Part shown: piece after piece, positions 27,659-32,196 of the stretch
How the letters are laid out: each line of letters opens with the position of its first letter
Numbering within the stretch: position 1 is the stretch's first letter
From: Bacteroidota bacterium
GTDB taxonomy: Bacteria; Bacteroidota; Bacteroidia; Bacteroidales; CAIWKO01
Direction of reading: 5' to 3'
Assembly: GCA_037133915.1 (NCBI GenBank)
Contig: JBAXND010000026.1
Coordinates: 1 to 55,933 of the forward strand
Length of the DNA stretch: 55,933 bases
Position numbers and translations under genes: made by a program
Notes under the pieces: model-generated
The model's database searches: none
Told to the model about the DNA's origin: nothing
What the model saw: the letters and a program-made list of their open reading frames with translations, nothing else

Positions 27659-28654
27659 AACCCTGATGCCGGAGTACTTCCGCATGCCATCACGGCAACG
27701 CCTTCGTCAGGCGGAACCAATACATTTACCTTCGCCGGAAGGCAACTCGGTTCCATCACATGGGGAAATGCTGGAACTGTTCCTTCTTCAATCGCAATGC
27801 GGTATTACAGTGGCGACTATCCAACGGGTATGCCCGGCGCCATGAAGAAAATGAACGTTTATACTAATATCACCGAAACAGGCGGAAGCGGCTTCACCTA
27901 TGATGTCACGCTGAACTATGATGAAGCATTGCTTGGCACAATTGTGAGTTTGCCCCTGGGCGAAGGCAATATGCGTTTCATTAAAACTGTCAATGGTGCA
28001 TGGGCACCTATCGCAAGTCAGGTGGTGAATACCACCGCTAATAGTATGTCGGCTACAGGGCTTGCTTCTTTCAGCGATTTTGCCGGAGCCGATGATGTTA
28101 CGCCGCTGCCGGTTGAGCTGCTTTTCTTTACAGGAAAATGCACCGGACACTCTGCTGTGCTTACCTGGGCTACGGCTTCAGAAACCAATAATGATTTCTT
28201 TACCCTTGAACGCAGCATTGATACGAAGGAATGGACTGAAATATCCAGAATTGCCGGTGCCGGCAACAGTAATACAATTACTCATTACAACAGTGAAGAT
28301 GATTTCAATCCGGAATCAACGGTATACTATCGTTTGCGGCAAACCGATTACGACGGTCATTCCAAAGAAATCGGAATACTTGCACTCAACTGCAGTGATA
28401 ATTCTGCAGATGCATTTGACGTATATCCGAATCCATTTACCGATAATATTTTCTGCACATGGAATGAAAATAATGAGAACATTGCGATACGGTTATTTAA
28501 CGCGGAAGGTATTAAAGTATATGAGAAGTCATGTGCATCAGGCGAATTGAAGCATCAGCTATTAATTGAATTGCCGGGCCTTGCAAGCGGTTTCTATACC
28601 CTGGAATATCACGCGGGAAATACATTGGTTCATAAAAAACTGGTGAAGAATTAA
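12059..28654 (+). CDS. Giant modular beta-helix surface protein with T9SS sorting domain, 5' end missing
   Basis: The frame is open for 5,531 codons and lacks its real start. It contains six tandem modules rich in Asn, Thr, Ser and Gly with NNxI-type beta-helix turns, separated by five Ig-like linkers (ITDAGTGV...WxFxIDYS...IxYYxxAQD). DIGADE-like motifs close the modules at residues about 565, 1536, 2395, 3342, 4245 and 5194. The C-terminal part has the common LPVELLFFTGK...YYRLRQTDYDG domain, then a T9SS type A sorting domain from about 5453 (VYPNPF, GFYTLEY, ending KLVKN). The product would be exported by T9SS and anchored on or released from the cell surface, perhaps as an adhesin or glycan-binding stalk. 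The first internal ATG is at 12371, but homology to other modules runs upstream of it to the island junction. No signal peptide remains, so the fragment is probably not exported as it stands. Confidence 0.9.
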   Translation, partial: FIGSSPGWTISSNNFFQTAGRTATTGATHCGINLNSTNLNNFTITGNYVGGGAASCGGSAWSISGAVANRFIGINLNVGTTATSNINNNTIKNFSWSSSSGATTLPGVWCGIYGAAGNLNVGSTTGNTIGNSGTGSVQVTISTSGGISFGIGNASASAINISNNTIGSVTVLGSSTSVSHSFVGIQSTGGTMTLSTNTIGNTGTANSINASTASTSTTAQHVAGILYSGTLPVSITNNVIANLNNAYAGTGTTTFYGQTRGIVVSGGTPTITGNTVRDLYNASPYLGTANLAVLIGISQTSTTAGLTMSNNTIYGLYSSAGTAAVYVTGIYQSGAATGTNIVDGNFIHSFSLATTGAAYVTGIEAAGGLSTYSNNMVRLGIKPDGTALSNAGGFYLRGFYVNNATVSNFYFNSIYIGGTTAGGALNTFAFLQNVAPGSASTNIQNNIFANVRTGGTGKHFACVWKTVSNNVSDYNLYYTNGATSYFSVDGGTTVLSTPYMQKLREAFGSQELHSGIGDPNFVSPATDAATVSLKVQGNTAAEGAGVDISGITADRENDTRSSPPDIGADEGSYTAVDVYTPNISYTNLINTGSTSNRTLSGVIITDISSGVPTAGGNVPRLWFRNLTKASSWASSAGTLNSGNGNNGSWSFTIDYSLIGGTPSPGDQIQYYAVAQDQAGSPYVWYNPFTGASHSNVNTQTTAPTTPASYYISLSGSVSVGSGQTYTTLTANAATGLFYWINLVGMSGDLTALVTSDITEPGTVALNQWAEYDGSGYKLKIQPSAATIRTLSNTYAGSLIRLDGADRVTFDGNYGSSGQYLRFRNTNGSNATFAFLNDATNNNIKNCIIESNNTGGGSGTILFSTSTGIAGNDNNTISGCDIRDRSDVAGVPANAIYSTGTAGATNSDNTILNNTIRNFTTTACYIPNSNNGDNWVIDGNNIYNEAARTTTLACVSIVAGNSHIVRNNNIYQTAGTNSGAFTGISITSGGTGFTVSNNFIGGSSTGCGGSPITNSGAVSITGINIAAGNSPVTEIQGNTISNLNMTSTGASAFVGINLSTGVANIGTTTANTIGGSSTAISFAGTGGFYGIFVNTTGAGSDISKNLISNITASAATAFKGIYAVVGTGSATSLQNNTIKSITMSSAGASSFKGIDLGTGMFNCGGITGNIIGDASSANSINVSGTGTTIGINSVSATSALVISNNTIANLTASGTAATVAVRGIVHSANCALTMNGNAIYKLTSGSAILTAGSTSAVLGIGVTSTTAPINISQNTIHSLNSTAAAAAVYVTGIYLSGAAGAGNYISRNFIHSLGVVSGGSSYISAIDIGAGANTVHNNMIRLGIMDDGTEIQGGHTIRGIYKNTTTNNLFYYNSVYIGGSAVTGIANTSAFARVQTGTDELKNNIFVNNRSNGTGTGIHRAIYINATTTFTSNYNMLQATGTGGYCGFDGTVDRDLLTDWRTGSGQDAQSVYGDPKFINATGNAGAVNLHLSTSLETQAESGGTNVAIIDDFDAAGLRASGNYPLGGQLNGGGTAVDIGADEGDFKPQDLTPPVIAYTALAHQTTFTAPVLSGVSITDAGTGVNVTSGTNPRIYYKRSSDANTYNDNSSVTDGWKWVETASGGTPFSFTIDYSKLNGGAVGLEGAVIQYFIVAQDNATVPNVQINSGTFNTAAASVALVAGNFPLTGTINSYVIKIFNGTYTVGTGGTAPTLTNNGGFFQMINTGSLSGNVTINVISDLTEDGTNALNQWAESGGGGYSVKIIPNSSTERLISGAVANAMIRIDGADRVTFDGQYSGDGLKHLRIRNTNTANATFSFSNDASGNAIQNCWVESANTSTAGGAIIIGTTIGATGNDNITIKNNKIGSYTTTYPANCIYSQGTSAKVNNDNSIEGNEFFNFSNIGIYIASSGYGNGSNWVIKNNSLYNTVGTFATVKGISFDAGPNSDNNLIEGNYIGGSAASCGGGVWTNTLAGSFSGIYLNVGESSVSTVQNNVVQNLLFSASTSGVDVWGINVVAGSVNVDNNTIGHSTTASSIQNNGQWTTAGIVNQGDGVVNIRNNMVANLNGNNAGTSVHVAGIYSDNGKTICNITGNTVKSLFTLSTATTAGSTIATAASVVGISDVALYSNTVQNILNNTISNLVNNQTTATAVTLYGIECKGNGNVGTDISFIDGNFIHSLEANASNTSAIITGIYSKASWINTIITNNMIRLGIKNDGSSLTQSIAINGIVKEHVYPLKMYHNSIYIGGTAVVSGAVNTYCFNRITAPTSYYDDYRDNILVNNRSNTSGTGKHYSLRLVNLTYITACDYNIFQSSGTGGTLGLVNTTDYFDIPTWQTGTGLDAHSGQADPVFVNPTGNAAAVDLHLQTNNPCEGAGISIASVTRDFDGQTRASYTPVDIGADCGSFTFIDNSAPVITFTPLANATDLNNRTLSNVNIYDYSTGIPTSGSLRPRIWYRDFSKSSAWVSKGGTLTAGTSINGTWSFDIDYSLLGLGSLSGDSIEYYIVAQDQAATPNIGYNHTAVHSDVNTQTSAPSIPNGYLITLYSGSYNVGSGERFLTLTGTAGFFRCINTGTVIGDIVLNITSDITEPGTYALNQWSESPSGSNYKITIQPNGNTVRTLSGNYNGASAAVAGLFRIDGADRVTIDGRDPGNLAGGGQYITFRNTSTAASSNYNSCFTFINDATLNTIKYCVLEGSSVGLSCGVVLFSTAASGSSGNSSNVIDNCQVKPAGANLPVNAIASVGSNTVPNLNNTISNNYIYNFFSATSATAGIKIGSGSADISNAFWTISGNSFYQTSTRTMTAATGEYRVIYIYAGGTSGYVITNNWIGGTTAKCGGTAWIQSAAAIADNFNGMWLYGGGTAPSFSVQGNFIKNISFTSTGASTASTGIRVESGSANIGTAAGNVIGGATGKDSISFSTVGGRFDGIYCNTSSALNIRNNSIGAVTLGGTGAGSSFDGIFVDGAAPSSLTIDNNVIGSTSTLNSIENAINTGFTIGIRFYHATTTQTVTISNNTVKNLFLNTSGTSARMAGIHTTAGSVTISGNTISNLSTISQNVGTGSSQVIIGIYTNTNAASQTATISGNNINTFRFCPGGLGSVAVKFSGIYYEGTSTATNIIKNNSIHSYYIFSNNIAVEGKGIEIASGNVAVQNNMIRLGIDHLGNPCGYYPIFTGILDASTTANSIQFNSVLITGAGPDAVQVATSFAYRRTAASGADDIRNNIFANNRTGGASGSKHYSCVSNTLTGITSMDYNIYFSNDGNLFSIDGGTTSYADPKLQRLRAAISGQNLHSGIGTMALINFVAPSGDASTVDLHLNTPTCASGAGYTIPGITTDFDGATRNNPPDIGADEGAFTALDATTDIYTPIISFTNIPDNFSYTTYSFNDITVTDAGTGVANSGGNAPHIWFRNSTSTSNWIGTEGTFNVGTGKWDFVIDYSLLTPSGLVSMAVNTIQYYVTAQDKATSQNVWYQSFDATSPTHSDVNTQTITPVTPLTYNVLPAFSGTINVGPSESPYKTFTRTADGIFKGLNAGVLSGNLTILVTGDITTEDGANALNQVTESGGGGYTITVQPSGGVSRAVSGTNATSLFTMNGCDRVIWDGIDAGEKLTFSNTGAGATWTIQNDATDLKFKYLNIKGVNTVAASGVVVFGATTGSSGNDNISFRNCDIHDGASTPRNLIYCAGTAAKENSNDTIDNCNLYNFFEGTSGTSCGILLASNNTDWQISNNRLYQTTARVFTVTTQKYYPISIIGGNNYLVKGNIIGYGSSTQTGTTTISGQSGMIRGIHLNVGTATPSSVQDNTIAGITHSSSRSVVTAGENFFIGIFAEAGRVDIGNVNPNKIGVASGTGALTLSSTATTAAATLPAVGILNAGTASNTIYGNTLENISVAVANIYCPGWIGIKSESSGSTTISNNTIGGTATNSILISASAAMTSLQNIGISTTSGINTISGNTLRNLSSSGVNNTGTGSTASVAGILQVSATAGQVISGNTMYTLANTGVTANQLGVCGIVNSGANTGTNSISGNFIQSLNIASTNTASTVKGMLISAGAFTIANNMIRLGIDAAGASITSACTMYGIEKAAAANDNFYFNSVYIGGSGLSTAATTYSGAFVRTSSPSSGSDDVRNNIFVNARSSSGGSTQKHYACVLNAKSAISCDYNIYNASGTNGVLFYVPATAYTTLQAWRALTANTDLHSGVATISQVNFANPGGNASSANLHLNDPNSASDAGIAISSVTTDFDGATRNDPPEIGADESNFAALDATTDIYSPTFAYTALPPQGICATPPTVTITVTDVGTGLSTSVNQPRMFVRKSTGSAPGTAWASGQSFTGSFVSGTANSSVWTFTMDYAALGITPANNDEFEYYFTAADRATTPNIWYSTFNATSPIHTDAATFSTPQAGTFTMGTNRYKIMSGLSGTVTLGTTGTYTTFNGSSSSAFFYDLANKGISGNLFVDLVGDAVEGANYYPMSAPTELCGTNYTITIRPEQSTATVRTIYSNSSASNALIELSAVKRLVIDGRVSGSGRYLLFRQGSTSGSYIPSTFYIGTGCQDITVKYCNIQGNNFQDVSATNYSGPGVVNFACFSGGSSAISNIAFDNNIIRNSTATSGNPVVAVNLGIYNSTSATLNNISISNNEIFGFSRSAVYGEQTSANGRIYNAISITGNSIYQPSTPTLNPYPVYLQDGAVGASGKHVITDNLIGGNASPVGGIIQGTWTNAANCEFWGIYLSTGGATASDTSVIARNTVANISLSGTGNVSFIGILCDGGRVNIRNNTIGNPSSVNNIVNSGGGSNLYTGDMFGIWSLSYLDMNITGNQVGGLTTDNPYSYLHAIAHGANVTYRSVSYTAPGGKVNVSDNVVRNCRSGSALQSYSISPEGFIGLYCWSDQAGNIIENNWIRNCGSGNSAYNCNVRFHGIYVGVFGEPSAESGIISRNKVSNIFNNNAGDNTGTINPVIYGMTIADGNWTVSNNQVFINNGDESGTIITTRNTSIYGILDGMLYNQADCEARYFNNTIVIDGTNAGSNGSYAFLRFPVDYNLISVTKGAPISLMNNCFLNNRTGGTGVNRAIGNIASNNSDAATNWAANASNYNFLASSNANTVGRWGVSGGDYSFADWKSNFNQDNNSWSVQLAASSNNVQLNHTDLFVNSSGTGIANLNINTTSQTCWFVNGKGIAGAGIGGLATDYAGGVRSTTYGIGIDIGADEFNPDAGVLPHAITATPSSGGTNTFTFAGRQLGSITWGNAGTVPSSIAMRYYSGDYPTGMPGAMKKMNVYTNITETGGSGFTYDVTLNYDEALLGTIVSLPLGEGNMRFIKTVNGAWAPIASQVVNTTANSMSATGLASFSDFAGADDVTPLPVELLFFTGKCTGHSAVLTWATASETNNDFFTLERSIDTKEWTEISRIAGAGNSNTITHYNSEDDFNPESTVYYRLRQTDYDGHSKEIGILALNCSDNSADAFDVYPNPFTDNIFCTWNENNENIAIRLFNAEGIKVYEKSCASGELKHQLLIELPGLASGFYTLEYHAGNTLVHKKLVKN

Positions 28655-28754
28655 TTTCAGCGAACGATTGATTTGACTTGAATCACATACGTTGATGTTA
28701 ATCCGGATGATAAGGTTGTTAATGCCTTCGACTAAAATTTGATGATGACAAACA

Positions 28755-28803
28755 CTACTCGACAAAATTATATAATATTGTCGAGAGCTACTCGACAAAA
28801 TTG
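28755..28803. repeat. Palindrome plus half-site, downstream copy beside the ATPase gene
   Basis: A near-perfect 28-bp palindrome at 28758-28785 has arms CTCGACAA and TTGTCGAG around an AT-only core with one mismatched pair. The left arm with its flank (CTACTCGACAAAATT) is repeated exactly at 28788-28802, 33 bp further on. It lies about 50 bp after the stop of the ATPase gene. The same arrangement, in the same orientation and with the same 33-bp step, occurs upstream of that gene at 30053-30093. Confidence 0.85.
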
Positions 28804-28850
28804 AATGTAAACTCTGTAATAATCAGATATACAATAAGTAAAAATTAATT

Positions 28851-30038
28851 TTATAATGTTTCAAAAGGTATTGCCCAGGATTCATCACAATACTGCTTTG
28901 TGATAAAGTAGGTGTGCGATAGTTTTATCTGTTCGGCATTGGCGCGTGTTTTATTGTAATCCAGCTTTGAGCCCTTGGTCTTTACTTCCAGTGCGGTCTT
29001 GCTTTCGGGAAGTACAAAATCAATCTCATGGCCGGTTCTTTTCTGATAGTAATTGACTTTATGCGATCTCATCAGGTTGCAGTGAACGGCATTCTCAAAC
29101 GCACTGCCTGCCGATATCTTCCCGAATACCGACAATATTCCGTTATCACAGAAATATACTTTACGTGCGCCGCTTACTTCACGACCGGTATTGAGCGAAT
29201 AGGGCTTCACCAGACTAATCATATACGTGGCTTCCAGAAACGACAGATAACTATACACGGTATCGCGGCTAATTCCTGCTTCGGCAGCGAGCTTGCTGAT
29301 GTCGAGCTTGGAACCGGTACGGTCAATCAGCAGCATCAGCAAATCTCTGAATACACTGATATTCCTGAAATCTGACAATTGCAGGATGTCCTTTTGATGG
29401 TATGATGAGAAGATATCGCCGATAATCCTACGTTTGTGATCTTCGTCCTTGGCAAGTACCACCTGCGGAAAGCCGCCCCATTTAAGGTATTCATCAACAT
29501 AGGATGCAAGCTTTTCATGACGCGTGCTGCTTTTGCCCTCTGCTTTTTTATGAAAGGTTTTGTCAAAGGTTGAATGAACTCCTTTAAAAAGCAAAAATTC
29601 CTCAAAATCCAGAGGGTACAGTTCGAAAATAGTTTTACGACCTGCAAGGCTTTCGGGAAATAGTCCTTTTAAATAAAAGCTGCTGGAACCGGTTACAATA
29701 AATTTAATCTGATAATGATCGTATAAGTATTTTAATGCCCGCACCGAATCAGGATAACTCTGAATCTCATCAATAAAAACAAATCCGCCTTTTGCTTTGC
29801 TCAGCCCTACTTCTTTCAGCGAGCGAACAATGCGGTTGTAATCCTTAACTTCAAACAGTGCACGGTCCAGGAAATTTTCGAAATCAAGGAATACCTTGTT
29901 ATGACCGGGCACTTCATCATACAGTTTACGAAGTACTGAGGTTTTGCCCGAACGCCGTAATCCTGTCAGAACAATAATTTCTGATGTATTCATTGCCTTG
30001 CGGACAGAAGCCAGTATTTTGCGGTCGAATATTTTCAT
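28851..30038 (-). CDS. AAA-14 / DUF4143 ATPase with C-terminal nuclease-like domain
   Basis: This 395-residue protein starts with an AAA-family ATPase domain (about 1-200): Walker A GLRRSGKTS at about 26-34, Walker B FVFIDEIQ at about 86-93, and sensor FIVTGSSSF. A winged-helix segment (LDISKLAAEAGISRDTVYSY) leads into DUF4143, which ends with a PD-(D/E)xK-like signature, EIDFVLPE...ALEVKTK. The family is very widespread in bacteria and archaea, often in scattered single copies, and its function is not settled. The gene stands alone between the giant gene and a divergent transporter gene and is bracketed by two copies of a palindromic repeat. The upstream copy sits 15-36 bp before the start codon, where a bound protein would control expression. 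Confidence 0.9.
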   Translation of the reverse strand: MKIFDRKILASVRKAMNTSEIIVLTGLRRSGKTSVLRKLYDEVPGHNKVFLDFENFLDRALFEVKDYNRIVRSLKEVGLSKAKGGFVFIDEIQSYPDSVRALKYLYDHYQIKFIVTGSSSFYLKGLFPESLAGRKTIFELYPLDFEEFLLFKGVHSTFDKTFHKKAEGKSSTRHEKLASYVDEYLKWGGFPQVVLAKDEDHKRRIIGDIFSSYHQKDILQLSDFRNISVFRDLLMLLIDRTGSKLDISKLAAEAGISRDTVYSYLSFLEATYMISLVKPYSLNTGREVSGARKVYFCDNGILSVFGKISAGSAFENAVHCNLMRSHKVNYYQKRTGHEIDFVLPESKTALEVKTKGSKLDYNKTRANAEQIKLSHTYFITKQYCDESWAIPFETL

Positions 30039-30049
30039 GTCGATACCTT

Positions 30050-30094
30050 TTAGACAAAATTATATAATTTTGTCGACTCATACAAGACAAAATG
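30050..30094. promoter_or_regulatory. Palindrome plus half-site upstream of the ATPase gene (probable operator)
   Basis: A perfect 22-bp palindrome at 30053-30074 has arms GACAAAATTAT and ATAATTTTGTC. A further half-site GACAAAAT follows at 30086-30093, 33 bp from the first arm. By hand alignment this copy matches the downstream copy at 34 of 41 positions, in the same orientation. Its place just before the ATPase start suggests an operator, or one end of a mobile cassette. Confidence 0.7.
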
Positions 30095-30185
30095 CAAATT
30101 AATGATTTTTTAATTTCATATAGTGCATATAACCAGTTTGTTGAAAGAGGCGTAAGGTGAATCATTTTTATAGAATTATTTTGTT

Positions 30186-30193
30186 TATTTTTG
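30186..30193 (+). promoter_or_regulatory. Candidate -7 box for the peptide transporter gene
   Basis: TATTTTTG fits the Bacteroidetes -7 consensus TAnnTTTG and lies about 30 bp before the ATG. No well-spaced -33 TTG was found, so this is tentative. Confidence 0.35.
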
Positions 30194-30223
30194 TCTCAAA
30201 TCATTCACTAAAAACACACATTT

Positions 30224-32059
30224 ATGTTGAAAGACCATCCTAAAGGATTATTGGTAGCCTTTTTTACGAACATGGGCGAACGCTTCGGCTTCTATACCAT
30301 GATGGCTATTCTTGTCATGTTCTTGCAGGCTCGCTATGGGCTTGATGCCGAATCGGCCGGCAGTTATTACTCATGGTTTTATTTTGCCATTTATGCTCTG
30401 GCACTGGTTGGCGGTATGATTGCTGACTGGACTAAAAAGTACAAGACAATTATTTTTATCGGTCAGGTGATTATGTTTGCGGGCTACTGCATCATTGCTA
30501 TTCCCGGCCTTGAATTATGGGTATCAATCAGCGCATTGTTTGTTATTGCTCTCGGAAACGGGTTGTTTAAAGGCAATCTTCAGGCTGTTGTTGGTCAGAT
30601 GTATGACAATGACAAGTACCGGAAATTCCGCGACAGCGCATTTATGATTTTTTATATGGGCATCAACGTTGGTGCATTCTTCGCACCCTTTGTTGCAAAA
30701 GGAATCAAGGGCTACTGGCTTAAAACAAATGGTTATTTGGAAGATGCCGATTTGCCTGCACTCTGCCACCAGTTTATTAACGGTACGATTAAAGATACCG
30801 CGCAATTGCAAAAACTTGCCGATGCATCTATTATTCAGGGTGGTGGTAAATCGGCAGCGAATCTTACCACCTTCACGGCAGACTATATTAATGTATTCTC
30901 GACCGGATTTAACTATGCCTTCGGAATAGCTGCAGGCGCCATGATTTTATCACTGATCATTTACCTTATCTTCAATAAACTGATTCCTGCCAAGCAAAAA
31001 GAAGAAGTTGTGGTGGCTGCAAAAGCTGACGATAAATCTGTAGTCGGTCTCGGAAGTAACATCAGGGCATTGGTGATATCGCTGGTGCTGATGGGCGTTG
31101 TGGCGCTGCTGTTCCATGTGGCTGACCGTTTCACGGATATCAAAGATATCAACTATCAGATGGGCCTGGCAGTTGGTCTGTTTGTTGGCTTTGTTTCACT
31201 GGTATTCCAGATTTCCACCAAAGACGAAAGACCTCGAATCGTTGCACTGAGTCTGGTATTTCTGGTGGTGATTTTCTTCTGGATGTCCTTCCATCAGAAT
31301 GGTCTTACCTTAACGATGTTTGCACGTGACTATACCACAAAATTTGTGGGTCCGTACACGCATCTGTTTTTTGATATCTGGTCAATATTGTGTGTAATTG
31401 CTGCAATGGCAGGATGCGCCATGATATTCTTTACCAAAAAAGCCGCAACACGTATTGGCGGAGCCATTGCTTTCCTGGGATTCGGATATCTGTGTTATTA
31501 TCTTGCCAGCCAGAATACAGCTTCAAATTCGATATCACCGGAAGTATTCCAGTCGTTCAACCCGTTGTTTATTGTAGCGCTGACTCCGCTTGTAATGGGC
31601 ATTTTTAGCTGGCTTAACAAAAGGGGCAAGGAGCCTTCGTCACCCAAAAAGATTGGCATCGGTATGTTTATCGCGGCCGTCGGTTTTATCCTGATTCTGA
31701 TTGCATCGCTTTCGCTGATATCGCCTAAAGATATGGCAGGCGCTGCTGTTGAGGAAAGTGCAAGGGTGTCGCCATACTGGTTGATGAGTTCTTACCTTAT
31801 ACTTACCATTGCCGAACTTTTCCTGAGTCCTATCGGCCTGTCATTTGTTTCTAAAGTCGCACCTGCCCGCTTTCAGGGTTTGATGCAGGGCGGTTGGTTA
31901 CTGGCAACTGCAGTTGGAAATAAATTTTTGTTTGTGGGAAGTTTGATGTGGGGCAAAATTGAGCTGTACATGCTCTGGGGAATATTTATTATCTGCTGTG
32001 TTCTTGCAGCCATCTTCATTTTCTCTATCATGAAACGTCTTGAAAGAGTTACAAAATAG
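30224..32059 (+). CDS. POT-family proton-dependent oligopeptide transporter
   Basis: This 611-residue inner-membrane transporter imports di- or tripeptides with protons. The N terminus carries the family hallmark E-R-F in NMGERFGFY (about 17-25), followed by alternating hydrophobic segments consistent with 12-14 membrane helices. The second signature is recognisable around NGLFKGNLQAVVGQMYD (about 107-123). A loop near residues 155-210 is longer than in minimal members, as often seen in Bacteroidetes. It is a single-gene unit: divergent from the ATPase gene, with its own terminator downstream. Exact substrate choice cannot be read from the sequence. Confidence 0.93.
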   Translation: MLKDHPKGLLVAFFTNMGERFGFYTMMAILVMFLQARYGLDAESAGSYYSWFYFAIYALALVGGMIADWTKKYKTIIFIGQVIMFAGYCIIAIPGLELWVSISALFVIALGNGLFKGNLQAVVGQMYDNDKYRKFRDSAFMIFYMGINVGAFFAPFVAKGIKGYWLKTNGYLEDADLPALCHQFINGTIKDTAQLQKLADASIIQGGGKSAANLTTFTADYINVFSTGFNYAFGIAAGAMILSLIIYLIFNKLIPAKQKEEVVVAAKADDKSVVGLGSNIRALVISLVLMGVVALLFHVADRFTDIKDINYQMGLAVGLFVGFVSLVFQISTKDERPRIVALSLVFLVVIFFWMSFHQNGLTLTMFARDYTTKFVGPYTHLFFDIWSILCVIAAMAGCAMIFFTKKAATRIGGAIAFLGFGYLCYYLASQNTASNSISPEVFQSFNPLFIVALTPLVMGIFSWLNKRGKEPSSPKKIGIGMFIAAVGFILILIASLSLISPKDMAGAAVEESARVSPYWLMSSYLILTIAELFLSPIGLSFVSKVAPARFQGLMQGGWLLATAVGNKFLFVGSLMWGKIELYMLWGIFIICCVLAAIFIFSIMKRLERVTK

Positions 32060-32078
32060 GTGTACCTGATGCATAAAG

Positions 32079-32111
32079 AAAGAGGCTGCCTTGCAAGGAC
32101 AACCTCTTTTT
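32079..32111 (+). terminator. Rho-independent terminator after the peptide transporter
   Basis: AAAGAGG and CCTCTTT pair around an inner CCTTGCAAGG palindrome, and the hairpin runs into a T-run. It lies 20 bp after the stop codon and faces a convergent gene. Confidence 0.75.
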
Positions 32112-32196
32112 ATTTGTACTTTGAAGTGACTAAAGTTTGAATTACTGCCCCAAAACTTCTGACTTCTGTTTTTATCTTATGCCTGTTATCTTAACG

